Source: Claveliimonas ammoniilytica (GTDB taxonomy: Bacteria; Bacillota; Clostridia; Lachnospirales; Lachnospiraceae). From it: a stretch of DNA of 64,000 nt. The notes under the pieces were generated by a model. That model did not search any database, was not told the DNA's origin, and worked only from the letters and a program-made list of their open reading frames with translations. The stretch lies in assembly GCF_025567415.1 (NCBI RefSeq), contig NZ_JAOQJV010000012.1:16940-80939 (forward strand), given 5' to 3'. How positions within the stretch are numbered: the first letter of the stretch is position 1; each line of letters starts with the position of its first letter. The translations under genes and the position numbers were made by a program. Shown here piece after piece: positions 43,383-51,885 of this stretch.

Positions 43383-44084
43383 ATGCGACTTAGAAATATA
43401 CCGCGTGCAGAGGGTGTGCTTCAGGCACACCCTATTGTAATCAAAGAGGAAAATAATCAAAAAGGAAAATGGAATCAGATTTTTGGCAATGATCATCCGA
43501 TTTACATTGAGATTGGTATGGGGAAAGGTCAGTTTCTGATGACACTTGCAAAGCAGAATCCGGATATTAATTATATCGGTATTGAACGGTATTCCAGTGT
43601 GTTACTGCGTGCTGTGGAAAAATACGAAGAATTCTGTGGAAGGGACATTGTGCCGGGCAAGGAAGGAATGGAACTGCCGGAGTTAATCGTAGATCCGGAA
43701 CTGCCGAATATCCGGTTTGTCTGCATGGATGCAGGTCTTATCACGGATGCATTTGCGCCGGGAGAGGTAGCAAGGATTTATCTGAATTTTTCGGATCCAT
43801 GGCCGAAGAAACGGCATGCAAGAAGACGTCTTACTTCGAAAGAATTTTTGAAGAGATACGATCAGATACTGGCAAAAGATGGAAGAGTAGAATTTAAGAC
43901 GGATAACAGGGATCTGTTCGCATTTTCACTGGAAGAGGTGACTGAGGCAGGATGGACACTTGAGGCGAGTACCTGGGATCTGCATCACGATGAGACGATG
44001 AATCAGGGGAACGTGATGACGGAATACGAAGCGAAATTCTCATCCATGGGCAATCCGATCCATAAGCTTATCGCAGGGAGATAA
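43383..44084 (+). CDS. trmB: tRNA (guanine-46 N7)-methyltransferase
   Basis: 233 residues from ATG 43383 behind AAGGGAG. SAM site IEIGMGKGQFLMTLA and the TrmB signature NFSDPWPKKRHARRRLT are intact. It methylates N7 of G46 in the tRNA variable loop. It follows glgB by 45 bases and may share its transcript, and is followed by a thioredoxin-like gene. Confidence 0.92.
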   Translation: MRLRNIPRAEGVLQAHPIVIKEENNQKGKWNQIFGNDHPIYIEIGMGKGQFLMTLAKQNPDINYIGIERYSSVLLRAVEKYEEFCGRDIVPGKEGMELPELIVDPELPNIRFVCMDAGLITDAFAPGEVARIYLNFSDPWPKKRHARRRLTSKEFLKRYDQILAKDGRVEFKTDNRDLFAFSLEEVTEAGWTLEASTWDLHHDETMNQGNVMTEYEAKFSSMGNPIHKLIAGR

Positions 44085-44141
44085 GCGGATTGCAACGAGA
44101 TAAGCTGTAAAGAGTATACTATAGCGAGAGGTGATAACAAG

Positions 44142-44456
44142 ATGATTCATTTGACAGCTAAGAATTTTGCGATGGAAGCAAAACGCTACCCGGGGCCTGT
44201 GGTAGTGATGTTTTATGCAGTATGGTGTGGCAAATGCGCCATGATGAAACCTGTGCTGGAGAAGCTGGAGCAGAGATATGCGGAGCGTATCCGCTTCTGT
44301 GAAGTAGAGATTGAAGAATCGGCGGTGCTGGCTGCGGAATACGGCGCAGATGTAGTGCCGACTTTTGTGACATTTCGGGATGGCGAAGTGTACAGTATCA
44401 TGCAGGGAGTTGTCGATGAGAAGATATTTGCAGAGAGGATAAAAGAACTCTTATAA
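44142..44456 (+). CDS. Thioredoxin-like protein with CGKC active site
   Basis: 104 residues with the full thioredoxin fold: FYAVWCGKCAMMKPVL at about 25-40 and the cis-Pro loop VVPTFVTF at about 73. The active site is WCGKC in place of the canonical WCGPC; replacing Pro usually shifts the redox potential toward a better oxidant. Likely a cytoplasmic thiol-disulphide exchange protein, as no signal peptide is present. AGAGGTGATAAC precedes ATG 44142. Confidence 0.85.
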   Translation: MIHLTAKNFAMEAKRYPGPVVVMFYAVWCGKCAMMKPVLEKLEQRYAERIRFCEVEIEESAVLAAEYGADVVPTFVTFRDGEVYSIMQGVVDEKIFAERIKELL

Positions 44457-44538
44457 AAGTCTTTACAAAATTATAAGAAAAGTTTCGTGTACAATCGGAA
44501 AAGATTGTGCTATATTATGTGGAGGTGAAGTGGATTAC

Positions 44539-44577
44539 ATGAATAAGAGAGTAATCTTCTTCGCCTCTTGGAAATAA
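44539..44577 (+). CDS. Possible 12-residue leader peptide
   Basis: A tiny frame (MNKRVIFFASWK) starts eight bases after a strong GGAGGTGAAG and lies 50 bases upstream of the DUF1002 gene. No repeat of one amino acid or terminator hairpin was found with it, so regulation by attenuation is only a possibility. It may simply be a fortuitous frame. Confidence 0.3.
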   Translation: MNKRVIFFASWK

Positions 44578-44626
44578 TGATTAATAATAATGGGGAGCAT
44601 CGTTAGGATGCAGGAGGGAGAAGTAT

Positions 44627-45811
44627 ATGAAAATGAAAAAGGTACTGCCGATTCTTATGGCAGCAGTTTTGACTACAGCAAGTCTGCCGATGATGGCAAA
44701 TGCGTCAGATGCGTCATCACAGACAGAGAGCAGCACAGAGTCATCAGAAAGCACTGAGGACAGCAGTAATTCTGAAAAGTCTTCTTCATCGGAAGCGGAG
44801 AATGTGACTTCTGATACACAGGATAAAGATACAACAGGAGACAATCCAGAGAATACAAAGGACACAACAGCTGATACTACAGATGCAGATGCTGAGGACA
44901 GTACAGATGAGACAGAAGTGATCGAGGGAGATCAGGTAGATACAGATAATGTAGTTACATTAGGTGAGAATCTTACTACAGAGCAGAGGGATGCAATGTA
45001 CAAGTATTTTGGTACTTCTGCGGACAAGGTAAGAACCATTATTGTAACACATTCTGATGAAGTAAAATATATGGAAGGTATCGCAACAGCTGAACAGATC
45101 GGCAACACAACAAACAGCTGTGCATACGTAGAACCGACCAATTCCGGTGGAATCAAGGTAAAGACAGCGAACCTGAATTTTGTAACAAGTGCAATGATCG
45201 CAAGTACACTGACAACCGCCGGTATGGAGAACTGCAATGTTATCGCAGCCTGCCCGTTTGAAGTATCAGGAACAGGCGCATTGACTGGTATTATTATGGC
45301 ATATGAGACTGCCAGCGGAGAGAAGCTGGACGAGGGCAAGAAGGAAGCTGCGATGGAAGAACTGATCACAACCGGTGATCTGGCTGATTCTATCGGTTCT
45401 GAGGAAGCCACCCAGGTAGTTGGTGAAGTGAAGGAAGAGATTCTGGACAAGGGTCTGACAGATCCGGATGAAATCGGAGATGCGGTAGATAAGATCGCGG
45501 AGAAACATGATGTAACACTGACAGATGATCAGAAACAGCAGTTGGTATCGTTGATGGAGAAGATTTCCCAGTATGATTATGATCTGGATTCTATTAAGGA
45601 CACATTGAATAATCTGAGCGGTAAAGTGGGTGCCCTGGAAGGTGTATGGAACTCTGTTAAGAGTTTCTTTGTGGGATCCGGAGATGGCATTCTGAATGAT
45701 ACCGATGATTCTGCACTGGGAAGCAATATCATTACAGACAGCAATGTAGACGTAAGTGGCTTCAAAGATGGTCTGCTGACAAGAATCATTAATTTCTTTA
45801 AAGGTGAATAA
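44627..45811 (+). CDS. Secreted DUF1002-domain protein
   Basis: 394 residues. A signal peptide (KKVLPILMAAVLTTASLPMMANA) is followed by a Ser/Thr/Asp-rich linker (about 25-105) and a DUF1002 domain (about 110-300), seen in TLGENLTTEQRDAMYKYFG and VVTLG. The C-terminal 90 residues are helical. Function of DUF1002 is unknown; such proteins are common in Firmicutes. GGAGGGAG precedes ATG 44627. Confidence 0.82.
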   Translation: MKMKKVLPILMAAVLTTASLPMMANASDASSQTESSTESSESTEDSSNSEKSSSSEAENVTSDTQDKDTTGDNPENTKDTTADTTDADAEDSTDETEVIEGDQVDTDNVVTLGENLTTEQRDAMYKYFGTSADKVRTIIVTHSDEVKYMEGIATAEQIGNTTNSCAYVEPTNSGGIKVKTANLNFVTSAMIASTLTTAGMENCNVIAACPFEVSGTGALTGIIMAYETASGEKLDEGKKEAAMEELITTGDLADSIGSEEATQVVGEVKEEILDKGLTDPDEIGDAVDKIAEKHDVTLTDDQKQQLVSLMEKISQYDYDLDSIKDTLNNLSGKVGALEGVWNSVKSFFVGSGDGILNDTDDSALGSNIITDSNVDVSGFKDGLLTRIINFFKGE

Positions 45812-45827
45812 TACAGACAGGTAACAA

Positions 45828-45858
45828 GCCGGACGGTCGAGAGACTGCCCGGCCTTTT
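45828..45858 (+). terminator. Terminator after the DUF1002 gene
   Basis: GCCGGACGGTC pairs with GACTGCCCGGC around a short GAGA-type loop with small mismatches, followed by CTTTTACTTTTTG. Confidence 0.7.
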
Positions 45859-45969
45859 ACTTTTTGAAAAAACAAAAACTTTCATATCATATTTGATTAA
45901 TAGAAAAAAAGGTGTATGATTATTACGATGCAAAGACAACGTGAGGTCAGACGATAGGAAGGTGTAGAG

Positions 45970-47166
45970 ATGAAGTGTCAATATTGCGGAACTGAAAATG
46001 CGGACGATGCAAAATTCTGTGCAGCGTGTGGAAAGCCTGTAACCGGGCAGGAAGAAGCGAATGACGAGACAGAGGTTGCAGCAGAAGCAGCGGAGACTCC
46101 AGAAACAGCAGAAAAGCCGGAAACAAATGAGAAAACTCAGAAGAAAAAGAATAGTGGGAATCGCAAAACGAAACTGATGATAATTCTAATCTGTGTGGCA
46201 GCAGTAATTATATTTTTGGCTGGATTTATGATCATGCGAGCCAGGAAGACGATCGATCTTGATAAGTATGTGAGTTTTGAGTCGACAGGATATGAAGGAT
46301 CAGGAGATGTATATGCGCAGATTGACTGGCAGAAGGTTGAGAAAAAATATGGTTCCAGATTATCGCTTACTAAGGAATTCAAGGAACAATATGGAATCGG
46401 TGCGGATTCTGTATCACCGGTGGATGTCTTACAGTCGTTCATAAGTGTGGAAGTCGAATCAGATAGTAATCTGTCTAATAATGATAAAGTGAAATATAAA
46501 TGGAATATCAATAAAAAGTATTCGCAGTATGTGAAATGTAGATTAAAGTATAAAGATGGTTCATATAAGGTGAAGGGACTGGAAGAGGTTAAATCGTTTG
46601 ACGCATTTAAAGACCTTGACGTTAAATTTAACGGAACAGAACCGAATGGCTATGTTAGATGGGATTATAAAGGTTCAGGTCTAACAGCTGCAGATTTTCA
46701 ATGTGAGGCGTATGAGACTCTGAAGAATGGAGATAAGATCAAGATATATCTGGACAAGAGCAAAGCAGATGAATATTCAGCAAATTTTGGAAAGATTCCG
46801 GAGAAATGGGAAAAGGAGTATACAGTTAAGGGACTGAATTATTATATCACGAAGAGCAGTGAACTGGATGATGAAACTCTGAAAGAAATGCAGGAGCAGG
46901 CGGAGGAAGAATATCATAACCATATGGATCAGCACTGGGGAAACTATGAATCTTTAGAGAGTCTTACCTATATGGGAGATTATCTGCTGAGTTCAAAGGA
47001 GAAAAATGGCAATGCATTATATCTTGTATATCATGTAAAAGTAAGAGATGCCTACAGTAACGGAAGCGAATCGTATGACCAGGTCAATGACGTTTACTGG
47101 TTTATCTGTTATCAGGATGTGTTGGCTGATGGAGAGGGGAATTTGATTGTTGATATTTCAGATTAG
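45970..47166 (+). pseudogene. Zinc-ribbon membrane protein, 5' part; split by the downstream transposon
   Basis: 398 codons. An N-terminal zinc ribbon (CQYCGTEN with CAACGKP) is followed by a Glu/Thr-rich linker, one membrane helix (LMIILICVAAVIIFLAGFMI, about 73-92) and a large extracytoplasmic domain. The frame ends at TAG 47164, two bases into the mobile element. In-frame coding resumes at 54691 beyond the element (TATCGTACTCC). Joining the halves gives a product about 57 residues longer, LIVDISD-YRTPKNKFTIR. The truncated protein keeps its anchor and most of its outer domain, so it may still be made. Function unknown; zinc-ribbon membrane proteins of this type are frequent in Lachnospiraceae. 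Confidence 0.75.
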
Positions 47167-47168
47167 GT

Positions 47169-47188
47169 CAGTTTACAAGGAACTACAC
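47169..47188 (+). repeat. Left terminal inverted repeat of the transposon
   Basis: CAGTTTACAAGGAACTACAC at the left end matches the reverse complement of 54666-54685 at 19 of 20 positions. It begins three bases after the TAG that now ends the interrupted zinc-ribbon gene. Confidence 0.8.
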
Positions 47189-47301
47189 GCAGACCGTGAA
47201 ACGGGCTGCTGACAACAAACGGCGCTATGCTCCCGGCTGGGTGCATAGCACCTGTTTGTTGCGGGGGTTTCCAAAGGGGGCAGCGCCCCATTTGGCACAC
47301 G

Positions 47302-47332
47302 ACTTTGCGGAGCAAAGTGTAGTGTGTTATAC
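47302..47332 (+). other. oriT: Origin of transfer (oriT) of pMV158/MobV type
   Basis: An inverted repeat ACTTTGC-GGA-GCAAAGT (47302-47318) is followed at once by TAGTGTGTTATAC (47320-47332). This is the layout of the pMV158 oriT, whose relaxase cuts between GTGTG and TTATAC after an inverted repeat. The matching relaxase gene (MobV family) is 4.5 kb to the right in the same element. The flanking 47189-47814 region has no supported protein gene. Confidence 0.75.
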
Positions 47333-47814
47333 GCTCTGTCGGCGTTGCCCTGAAAATACCGTTGCCGCCGGGGAGGGCAAGGGCATTTGACGCGGCAGGA
47401 AAGCAGGGCTTTGTTTGGGGCTGGTAAGCCGGAAACAAAGGGCTGATTTCAGCAGCAGACAGGGCGTATTATGAAAGCCCCCGTCCCTCGTCCTCCGCCC
47501 CCGGCCTATGGGACAAAAAGTCCCAAAGCTCTGGACACCGTGACCAGATGTGTGGCCACACTCCGGGAAAAGTAGCAGGACGGCAGGAAACCGTCAAGGC
47601 TGAAATGAATGGGCTGACGCCCGGCCTTGACCGTTCCCCGCCGCCCCGCTGGATGGGTGGACAAGGTGGCCAATCCCTAAAAGTGTTTGGCCGCACTCGT
47701 TCATTTTGGGGCCTTTCTTCTCCCAAAATTGAAATGGGCGGGAAAGCCCTAAAATGGCTTTGCTACTGCCCGTAAGAGATGGAAAAACAAGATGGAAAAC
47801 AAGGTTAAAAATGG

Positions 47815-47844
47815 TTGACAAGTCTATCGGATGTGTGTTATACT
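47815..47844 (+). promoter_or_regulatory. Promoter of the efflux gene
   Basis: TTGACA (47815-47820) and TATACT (47839-47844) with an 18-base spacer. Transcription would begin about 270 bases before the efflux start, leaving a long leader. Confidence 0.7.
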
Positions 47845-47865
47845 GTGCGACAGTTTGAGATTGGA

Positions 47866-48078
47866 AGGAGGCTTACGTGTGTTAATTTGTGTACGCTAAT
47901 AAGCAATAAAAAGTAGAAGTACCTTTCCACATGATGGTGGGCTTTTTTTGCGTGCGTATGCAAAGGAACACGTAGGTTTGACACGAGCAGTCTTTGAACT
48001 GTATCGTGGTGTTTTTTCGTGCTTTGTTGTTATGCAGGCGTCTGCCCTCTCTGTGGGACAACGCCTGCTTTTTATTGC
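47866..48078 (+). promoter_or_regulatory. Leader with minimal leader ORF and multiple terminator-like hairpins (attenuator)
   Basis: AGGAGG (47866-47871) lies five bases before GTG-TGT-TAA, a two-codon frame, with a second possible frame of nine codons from TTG 47887. Downstream are three hairpins each followed by T runs: CCAC/GTGG at 47927-47948, CACGA/TCGTG at 47983-48017, and the strong GCAGGCGT/ACGCCTGC (48034-48068) followed by TTTTTATT. A stack of terminators between promoter and resistance-type gene suggests ribosome-mediated attenuation that is relieved by an antibiotic. Confidence 0.55.
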
Positions 48079-48119
48079 AGAAACAAAGGAACAATGCAAT
48101 AAAAAAGGAGGTTCGCATT

Positions 48120-49340
48120 ATGACCCAAAACAACAATTCATGGAGAAAAACTTATTTTACACTTCTTGCCGGACAAGCAATATCCTTTATTAGCAGCGGT
48201 ATTTTGCAAATGGCCATTATCTTTTATTTGGTTGCGAAAACTAATTCTGCAATCATATTGACGGCGGCAACACTGATTGGATTTTTGCCGCAAGCCTGTT
48301 TAGGCCCGTTTGCAGGTGCTTTTGTTGACCGGCACAGCCGTAAAAGCGTAATGATTGGTGCGGATTTGATAATTGCCGCCGCTGGCGGTATTCTGGCGCT
48401 GGTGGCGTTTTACATGGAATTGCCCGTATGGTCTATTATGGTTGTCCTGTTAATCCGAAGTGCGGGAACTGCTTTTCATTCTCCAGCATTCAGCGCAGCA
48501 ACACCTATGATTGTGCCAAAAGAGGAACTTACAAAATGCGCTGGTTACACGCAGACCATGCAAGCAGTAAGTGCGATTATCAGTCCAGCTGCCGCAGCGT
48601 TTTTATATGCTGTTTGGCCTCTTAATGCAATTATATTGTTAGATATTGTGGGTGCAATCCTTGCCTGTGTGACTGTTGCGATTTCGTCCATACCAACGCC
48701 TGAACTATGTCCAGAAACGAAAAGACAACAGTTTTTACAGGATATGAAAGAGGGGTATGTGGTATTAAAGCAAAACAGGGGCCTCTTTGCTCTGCTCTGG
48801 ATTGGTGTAATTTATATGTTCTTTTATATGCCAATCAGTACGCTTTTTCCTCTCATCTGTATGTCATACTTCAAAGGAACACCGGCCCATGCCTCTGCCG
48901 CTGAAATTGCTTTTGCGGTTGGTATGCTGCTTGGCGGAGTCATTCTGAGCATTTGGGGCGGTTTTAAGAAACGGCGGTACACCATCGGTCTTTCCGTTCT
49001 CCTGATGGGCGTTAGCAATATGCTCTCCGGGCTTTTGCCGCCAGACGCATTTCTTGTCTTTGTTGTGTGCTGTACTGTTATGGGAATTTCCGCTCCATTT
49101 TACGGTGTGCAAAATGCGATTTTTCAAGAAACGGTCAAACCAGAATATCTGGGGAGAGTTTTTTCTCTACTGACAAGCGCCGCTTCCCTCGCCATGCCGT
49201 TTGGCCTTGTCATTTCCGGGCCTCTGGCGGAGCGGCTGGGAGTTGAGAAATGGTTTGTCATTTGCGGAATTGGCATTATCATCGTTGCGCTTGCCGTATT
49301 TTTACTACCCGGTTTGAGAGAGATTGACAATACGCAATAA
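48120..49340 (+). CDS. MFS efflux transporter, Mef(A)-like
   Basis: 406 residues, twelve predicted membrane helices, from ATG 48120 behind AAAAGGAGG. The N-terminal half reads GQAISFISSGILQMAIIFYL and FAGAFVDRHSRKSVMIGADL and is close in pattern to Mef macrolide efflux proteins, as are VFVVCCTVMGISAPF and EYLGRVFSLLTSAASLAMP. No ABC-F partner such as Msr(D) follows. The drug exported is not proven; macrolides are the best guess. It is the likely selected cargo of this transposon and is preceded by an attenuator-like leader. Confidence 0.8.
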   Translation: MTQNNNSWRKTYFTLLAGQAISFISSGILQMAIIFYLVAKTNSAIILTAATLIGFLPQACLGPFAGAFVDRHSRKSVMIGADLIIAAAGGILALVAFYMELPVWSIMVVLLIRSAGTAFHSPAFSAATPMIVPKEELTKCAGYTQTMQAVSAIISPAAAAFLYAVWPLNAIILLDIVGAILACVTVAISSIPTPELCPETKRQQFLQDMKEGYVVLKQNRGLFALLWIGVIYMFFYMPISTLFPLICMSYFKGTPAHASAAEIAFAVGMLLGGVILSIWGGFKKRRYTIGLSVLLMGVSNMLSGLLPPDAFLVFVVCCTVMGISAPFYGVQNAIFQETVKPEYLGRVFSLLTSAASLAMPFGLVISGPLAERLGVEKWFVICGIGIIIVALAVFLLPGLREIDNTQ

Positions 49341-49372
49341 TCAACTGCACCTTTTTCTATTACTAAACAAAA

Positions 49373-49422
49373 TGCCTGGATGGTGGTTCTGAAAAACCAG
49401 AACCGCCGTTCAGGCATTTTTT
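49373..49422. terminator. Terminator between convergent efflux and repressor genes
   Basis: TGCCTG and CAGGCA plus inner GGTTCTG and CAGAACC give a long stem with a short A-rich loop, followed on the + strand by six T residues. It can stop transcripts of both neighbouring genes. Confidence 0.8.
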
Positions 49423-50221
49423 ATCTTCGTCCTCTCTGCGGTTTTGGATTCTTCAGCAAGTCGGATTTTTCCGCAATCTTTTTCAGCCACTTCCGTTCTT
49501 CTACTGACAGCTTCCTAAAATTCAGCTTGAGCCGTTTGCAGATAAACGCCAAGTACGCTTGTTCCGTGTCGCTGTCCTGGCTGACGATTTCACCAGCAGT
49601 TTCCAGCATTTCTTTTAGCGGGTTATCCTCTGGGACGCTGAAAAAATCGTCCTTGTGTGTTTCCCGCAGAGCAAGGGCAATCCCGTTTATGTCCCGTTGT
49701 ATCACATAGCGGCAAAACTCGTCCTCATCAATATGGGCGGTGATAAGCTGTCTTAACTGCGTATCACTCATGCCAGGATTATGCTTTTTTATAACAGTTG
49801 CGCTCATCGTGTCCACTATGGCGTTTGCACCCTGCGCCTGTTTCAGTGCCGTTCCGTTCACATAGATTTCAAGGTCAGCCATCAGCCGGGGGAAATCCGG
49901 GTGCGCCGCCAGCTCACACAGCAGGGTATTGTCTATCCTCCCGCTTTTCAGCAGGTCAATCATTTCATCACTCAAACGCAGGTCTGCAAGATCGGCGTTT
50001 GGGTGATTTTTCATTTCAGACAGCCCCAGCAGATAATCAGCGGTCACACCGTAAAACTTCGCCAGCCGGATAAGGGCATAGTGGCTGATGTCCTTGAAGT
50101 CTTCCGTTTCGTAACTGCCCAGCGCAGACTTGGAAAGCCCGGTCTGCTCCGCAAGCTGCCCCAGCGTCAAGCCACGCTCCACACGTAGGTCTTTTAATCG
50201 CTCTTGTATGGATAAAGACAT
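49421..50221 (-). CDS. Helix-turn-helix (XRE) regulator of the transposon
   Basis: 266 residues from ATG 50219-50221, eight bases after AGGAGGG; GTG six bases upstream is less likely. The XRE domain at residues 4-60 reads LTLGQLAEQTGLSKSALGSYE and the rest is helical with no enzymatic motif recognised. Regulators of this type accompany clostridial mobilisable elements and may control transfer genes. It is transcribed away from repA and mobV and has no seen operator repeats. Confidence 0.8.
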   Translation of the reverse strand: MSLSIQERLKDLRVERGLTLGQLAEQTGLSKSALGSYETEDFKDISHYALIRLAKFYGVTADYLLGLSEMKNHPNADLADLRLSDEMIDLLKSGRIDNTLLCELAAHPDFPRLMADLEIYVNGTALKQAQGANAIVDTMSATVIKKHNPGMSDTQLRQLITAHIDEDEFCRYVIQRDINGIALALRETHKDDFFSVPEDNPLKEMLETAGEIVSQDSDTEQAYLAFICKRLKLNFRKLSVEERKWLKKIAEKSDLLKNPKPQRGRR

Positions 50222-50299
50222 ATTCACCCTCCTTGCTAGCTCAACGAAAGAGAAGCCGTTATGCTATGTACTATGCTCATAGCATAACGGCATAGGCAT

Positions 50300-50563
50300 T
50301 TACAGTTTTATTTTACCATTTGCTACATCTTCACGAAATTTATCAACAAGCTTCGCTGTCAGCTTGGATTTACCGTAGTGTTCAAGTACAAAAGTACGAT
50401 AACTTTTTCCATCTACAAGCACATCACTTTTTCTGGTCAACAACCAATTTCCGTTACCTCCTCCCTGTTCTCTAATATTCCAGTCTTTCCCATATCTTTT
50501 ATAGATTTCATCTTTTTTACCTTGAACAGACATTGATTCGCTTGGAATATAAACAATTTGCAT
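50300..50563 (-). CDS. Small conserved-looking protein, function unknown
   Basis: 87 residues with a strong AAAGGAGGAGC before its ATG. The protein is basic and has a central W-rich stretch (GKDWNIREQGGGNGNWLLTRK). No family was recognised. The site at 50628-50640 contains TATAAT on the minus strand, which may be its -10 box. It lies just upstream of the repressor gene in the same direction and may share transcripts with it. Confidence 0.5.
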   Translation of the reverse strand: MQIVYIPSESMSVQGKKDEIYKRYGKDWNIREQGGGNGNWLLTRKSDVLVDGKSYRTFVLEHYGKSKLTAKLVDKFREDVANGKIKL

Positions 50564-50791
50564 AATAGCTCCTCCTTTATTTTGTGCAAGAAGACCAGAA
50601 ACCTGAATTTGTCTTTTATCTTTTTTTGATTATATCACAAATCCGAGAGCGTGGAAATAGGGAGTTTTTCAGGCTGATTTCCTACCTCTTGGATATACGG
50701 CACAGGCGGTCAAAAAGGTGTAGACTTGGGATAGTTCATCGATGGACAAGCACCTTGGAAACAGAACACGCCAAAGAAAACGGAGGGACGC

Positions 50792-51205
50792 ATGAGCAAA
50801 AGACCCTATCAACACCTGCCGCCGCTGGAACACAGGCCGGACGGCTCCCCCTACCGCATAACCCCGCCCCAGAAGAGACGAGCCAGCGGCCTGATACGCC
50901 GGGAGTGCTGCAACTGCGAGGACGGAAACTGCCTTGCGCTGGACGATGGCGACACCTGCGCCTGTCCGCAGATGATTTCGTTCTCCGTCTGCTGCAAGTG
51001 GTTCCGCTGGGCGGTCTTGCTGCTGGACAGGACGCTGGAAGCGGAGATTTACCGGGACAGGGACTTGAAACGCTGTGCGGAGTGCGGCGGTGTGTTCGTC
51101 CCGAAGTCCAACCGGGGCAAATACTGCCCGGACTGCGCCGCCAGAGTTCACAGGCGGCAGAAAACAGAAAGTGAACGGAAAAGGAGGTCTGCTGTGGACA
51201 GTTAA
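50792..51205 (+). CDS. Cysteine-rich VLP-domain protein
   Basis: 137 residues. A cluster CCNCEDGNCLALDDGDTCACPQ in the middle and a second set CAECGGVFVPKS with YCPDCAARVHRR near the C-terminus are the pattern of the cysteine-rich VLP proteins carried by clostridial mobilisable elements. The second set looks like a zinc finger of the treble-clef kind, so DNA or RNA binding is possible. Function is unknown. ATG 50792 follows AACGGAGGG. It opens the repA-mobV gene run. Confidence 0.75.
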   Translation: MSKRPYQHLPPLEHRPDGSPYRITPPQKRRASGLIRRECCNCEDGNCLALDDGDTCACPQMISFSVCCKWFRWAVLLLDRTLEAEIYRDRDLKRCAECGGVFVPKSNRGKYCPDCAARVHRRQKTESERKRRSAVDS

Positions 51206-51316
51206 GAGCGGGAAAAGCCTTGATTTGCAAGGCTCCGCAAGCCCTCAACCGGGGCGGCTGGTATCATTTATCATTCGCCCCGGAAAACGGGCCTCTAACC
51301 GTCCACAAAACACGCT

Positions 51317-51712
51317 ATGACAAACACGATTTATATTCACCAGCCGGAAAAGGCGTTCAGTTTCACCCGGCTCCCCAATTTCCTTTTTGAAGCACCCACA
51401 TTCCAGCCCTTGAGCAACGAAGCGAAGGTGCTGTATGCCTTTGTCCTGCGCCGGGCGGAGTTGTCCCGGAAGAACGGCTGGGCGGACGAGTACGGGCGGG
51501 TCTACCTGTACTACCCCATCTGCGAGGTGGTCGCTTTGCTCCGCTGCGGGCGGCAGAAAGCGGTCAACACCCTGCGGGAGTTGCAGTATGCGGGGCTGGT
51601 GGAAATCCAGAAACAGGGCTGTGGAAAACCCAACCGCATTTACCCGAAATCCTATGAAGCGGTTCCAAACACCGACTTCAAGAAATCCGGTTATGGTACG
51701 CCGGAGGGCTGA
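51317..51712 (+). CDS. Replication initiator protein A (RepA N-terminal domain)
   Basis: 131 residues, matching the N-terminal winged-helix domain of RepA_N proteins: FTRLPNFLFEAPTFQPLSNEAKVLYAFVLRRAELS and the recognition segment GRQKAVNTLRELQYAGLVEI. Full RepA proteins are about 250-300 residues; here the C-terminal domain is missing, as in many transposon copies. It may allow short replication after excision or be a regulator. It precedes mobV by 170 bases. Confidence 0.75.
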   Translation: MTNTIYIHQPEKAFSFTRLPNFLFEAPTFQPLSNEAKVLYAFVLRRAELSRKNGWADEYGRVYLYYPICEVVALLRCGRQKAVNTLRELQYAGLVEIQKQGCGKPNRIYPKSYEAVPNTDFKKSGYGTPEG

Positions 51713-51885
51713 AAACCGTACTTGGCGAGTACGAAAATCAATCCTCTTGAAGTACGGAAATCTGACGGTATATAGAAATACAGAGATTAAAACCATCTAT
51801 TTACATTCATTCCATTCCAATCCTATCAGAGATATTTTCGGCGGGAAAACCCGCCGGAAAGGAATGGAATGGGGAAAGGAGTTCA

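Noticed and set aside
47196..47775. Several open frames in the left end of the transposon
   Set aside because: No ribosome-binding sites or domain patterns; the region contains oriT and is better explained as non-coding.
50669..51248. Overlapping open frames on both strands around the cysteine-rich VLP gene
   Set aside because: High GC content leaves all frames open here; only the 50792-51205 frame shows a known pattern and a ribosome-binding site.
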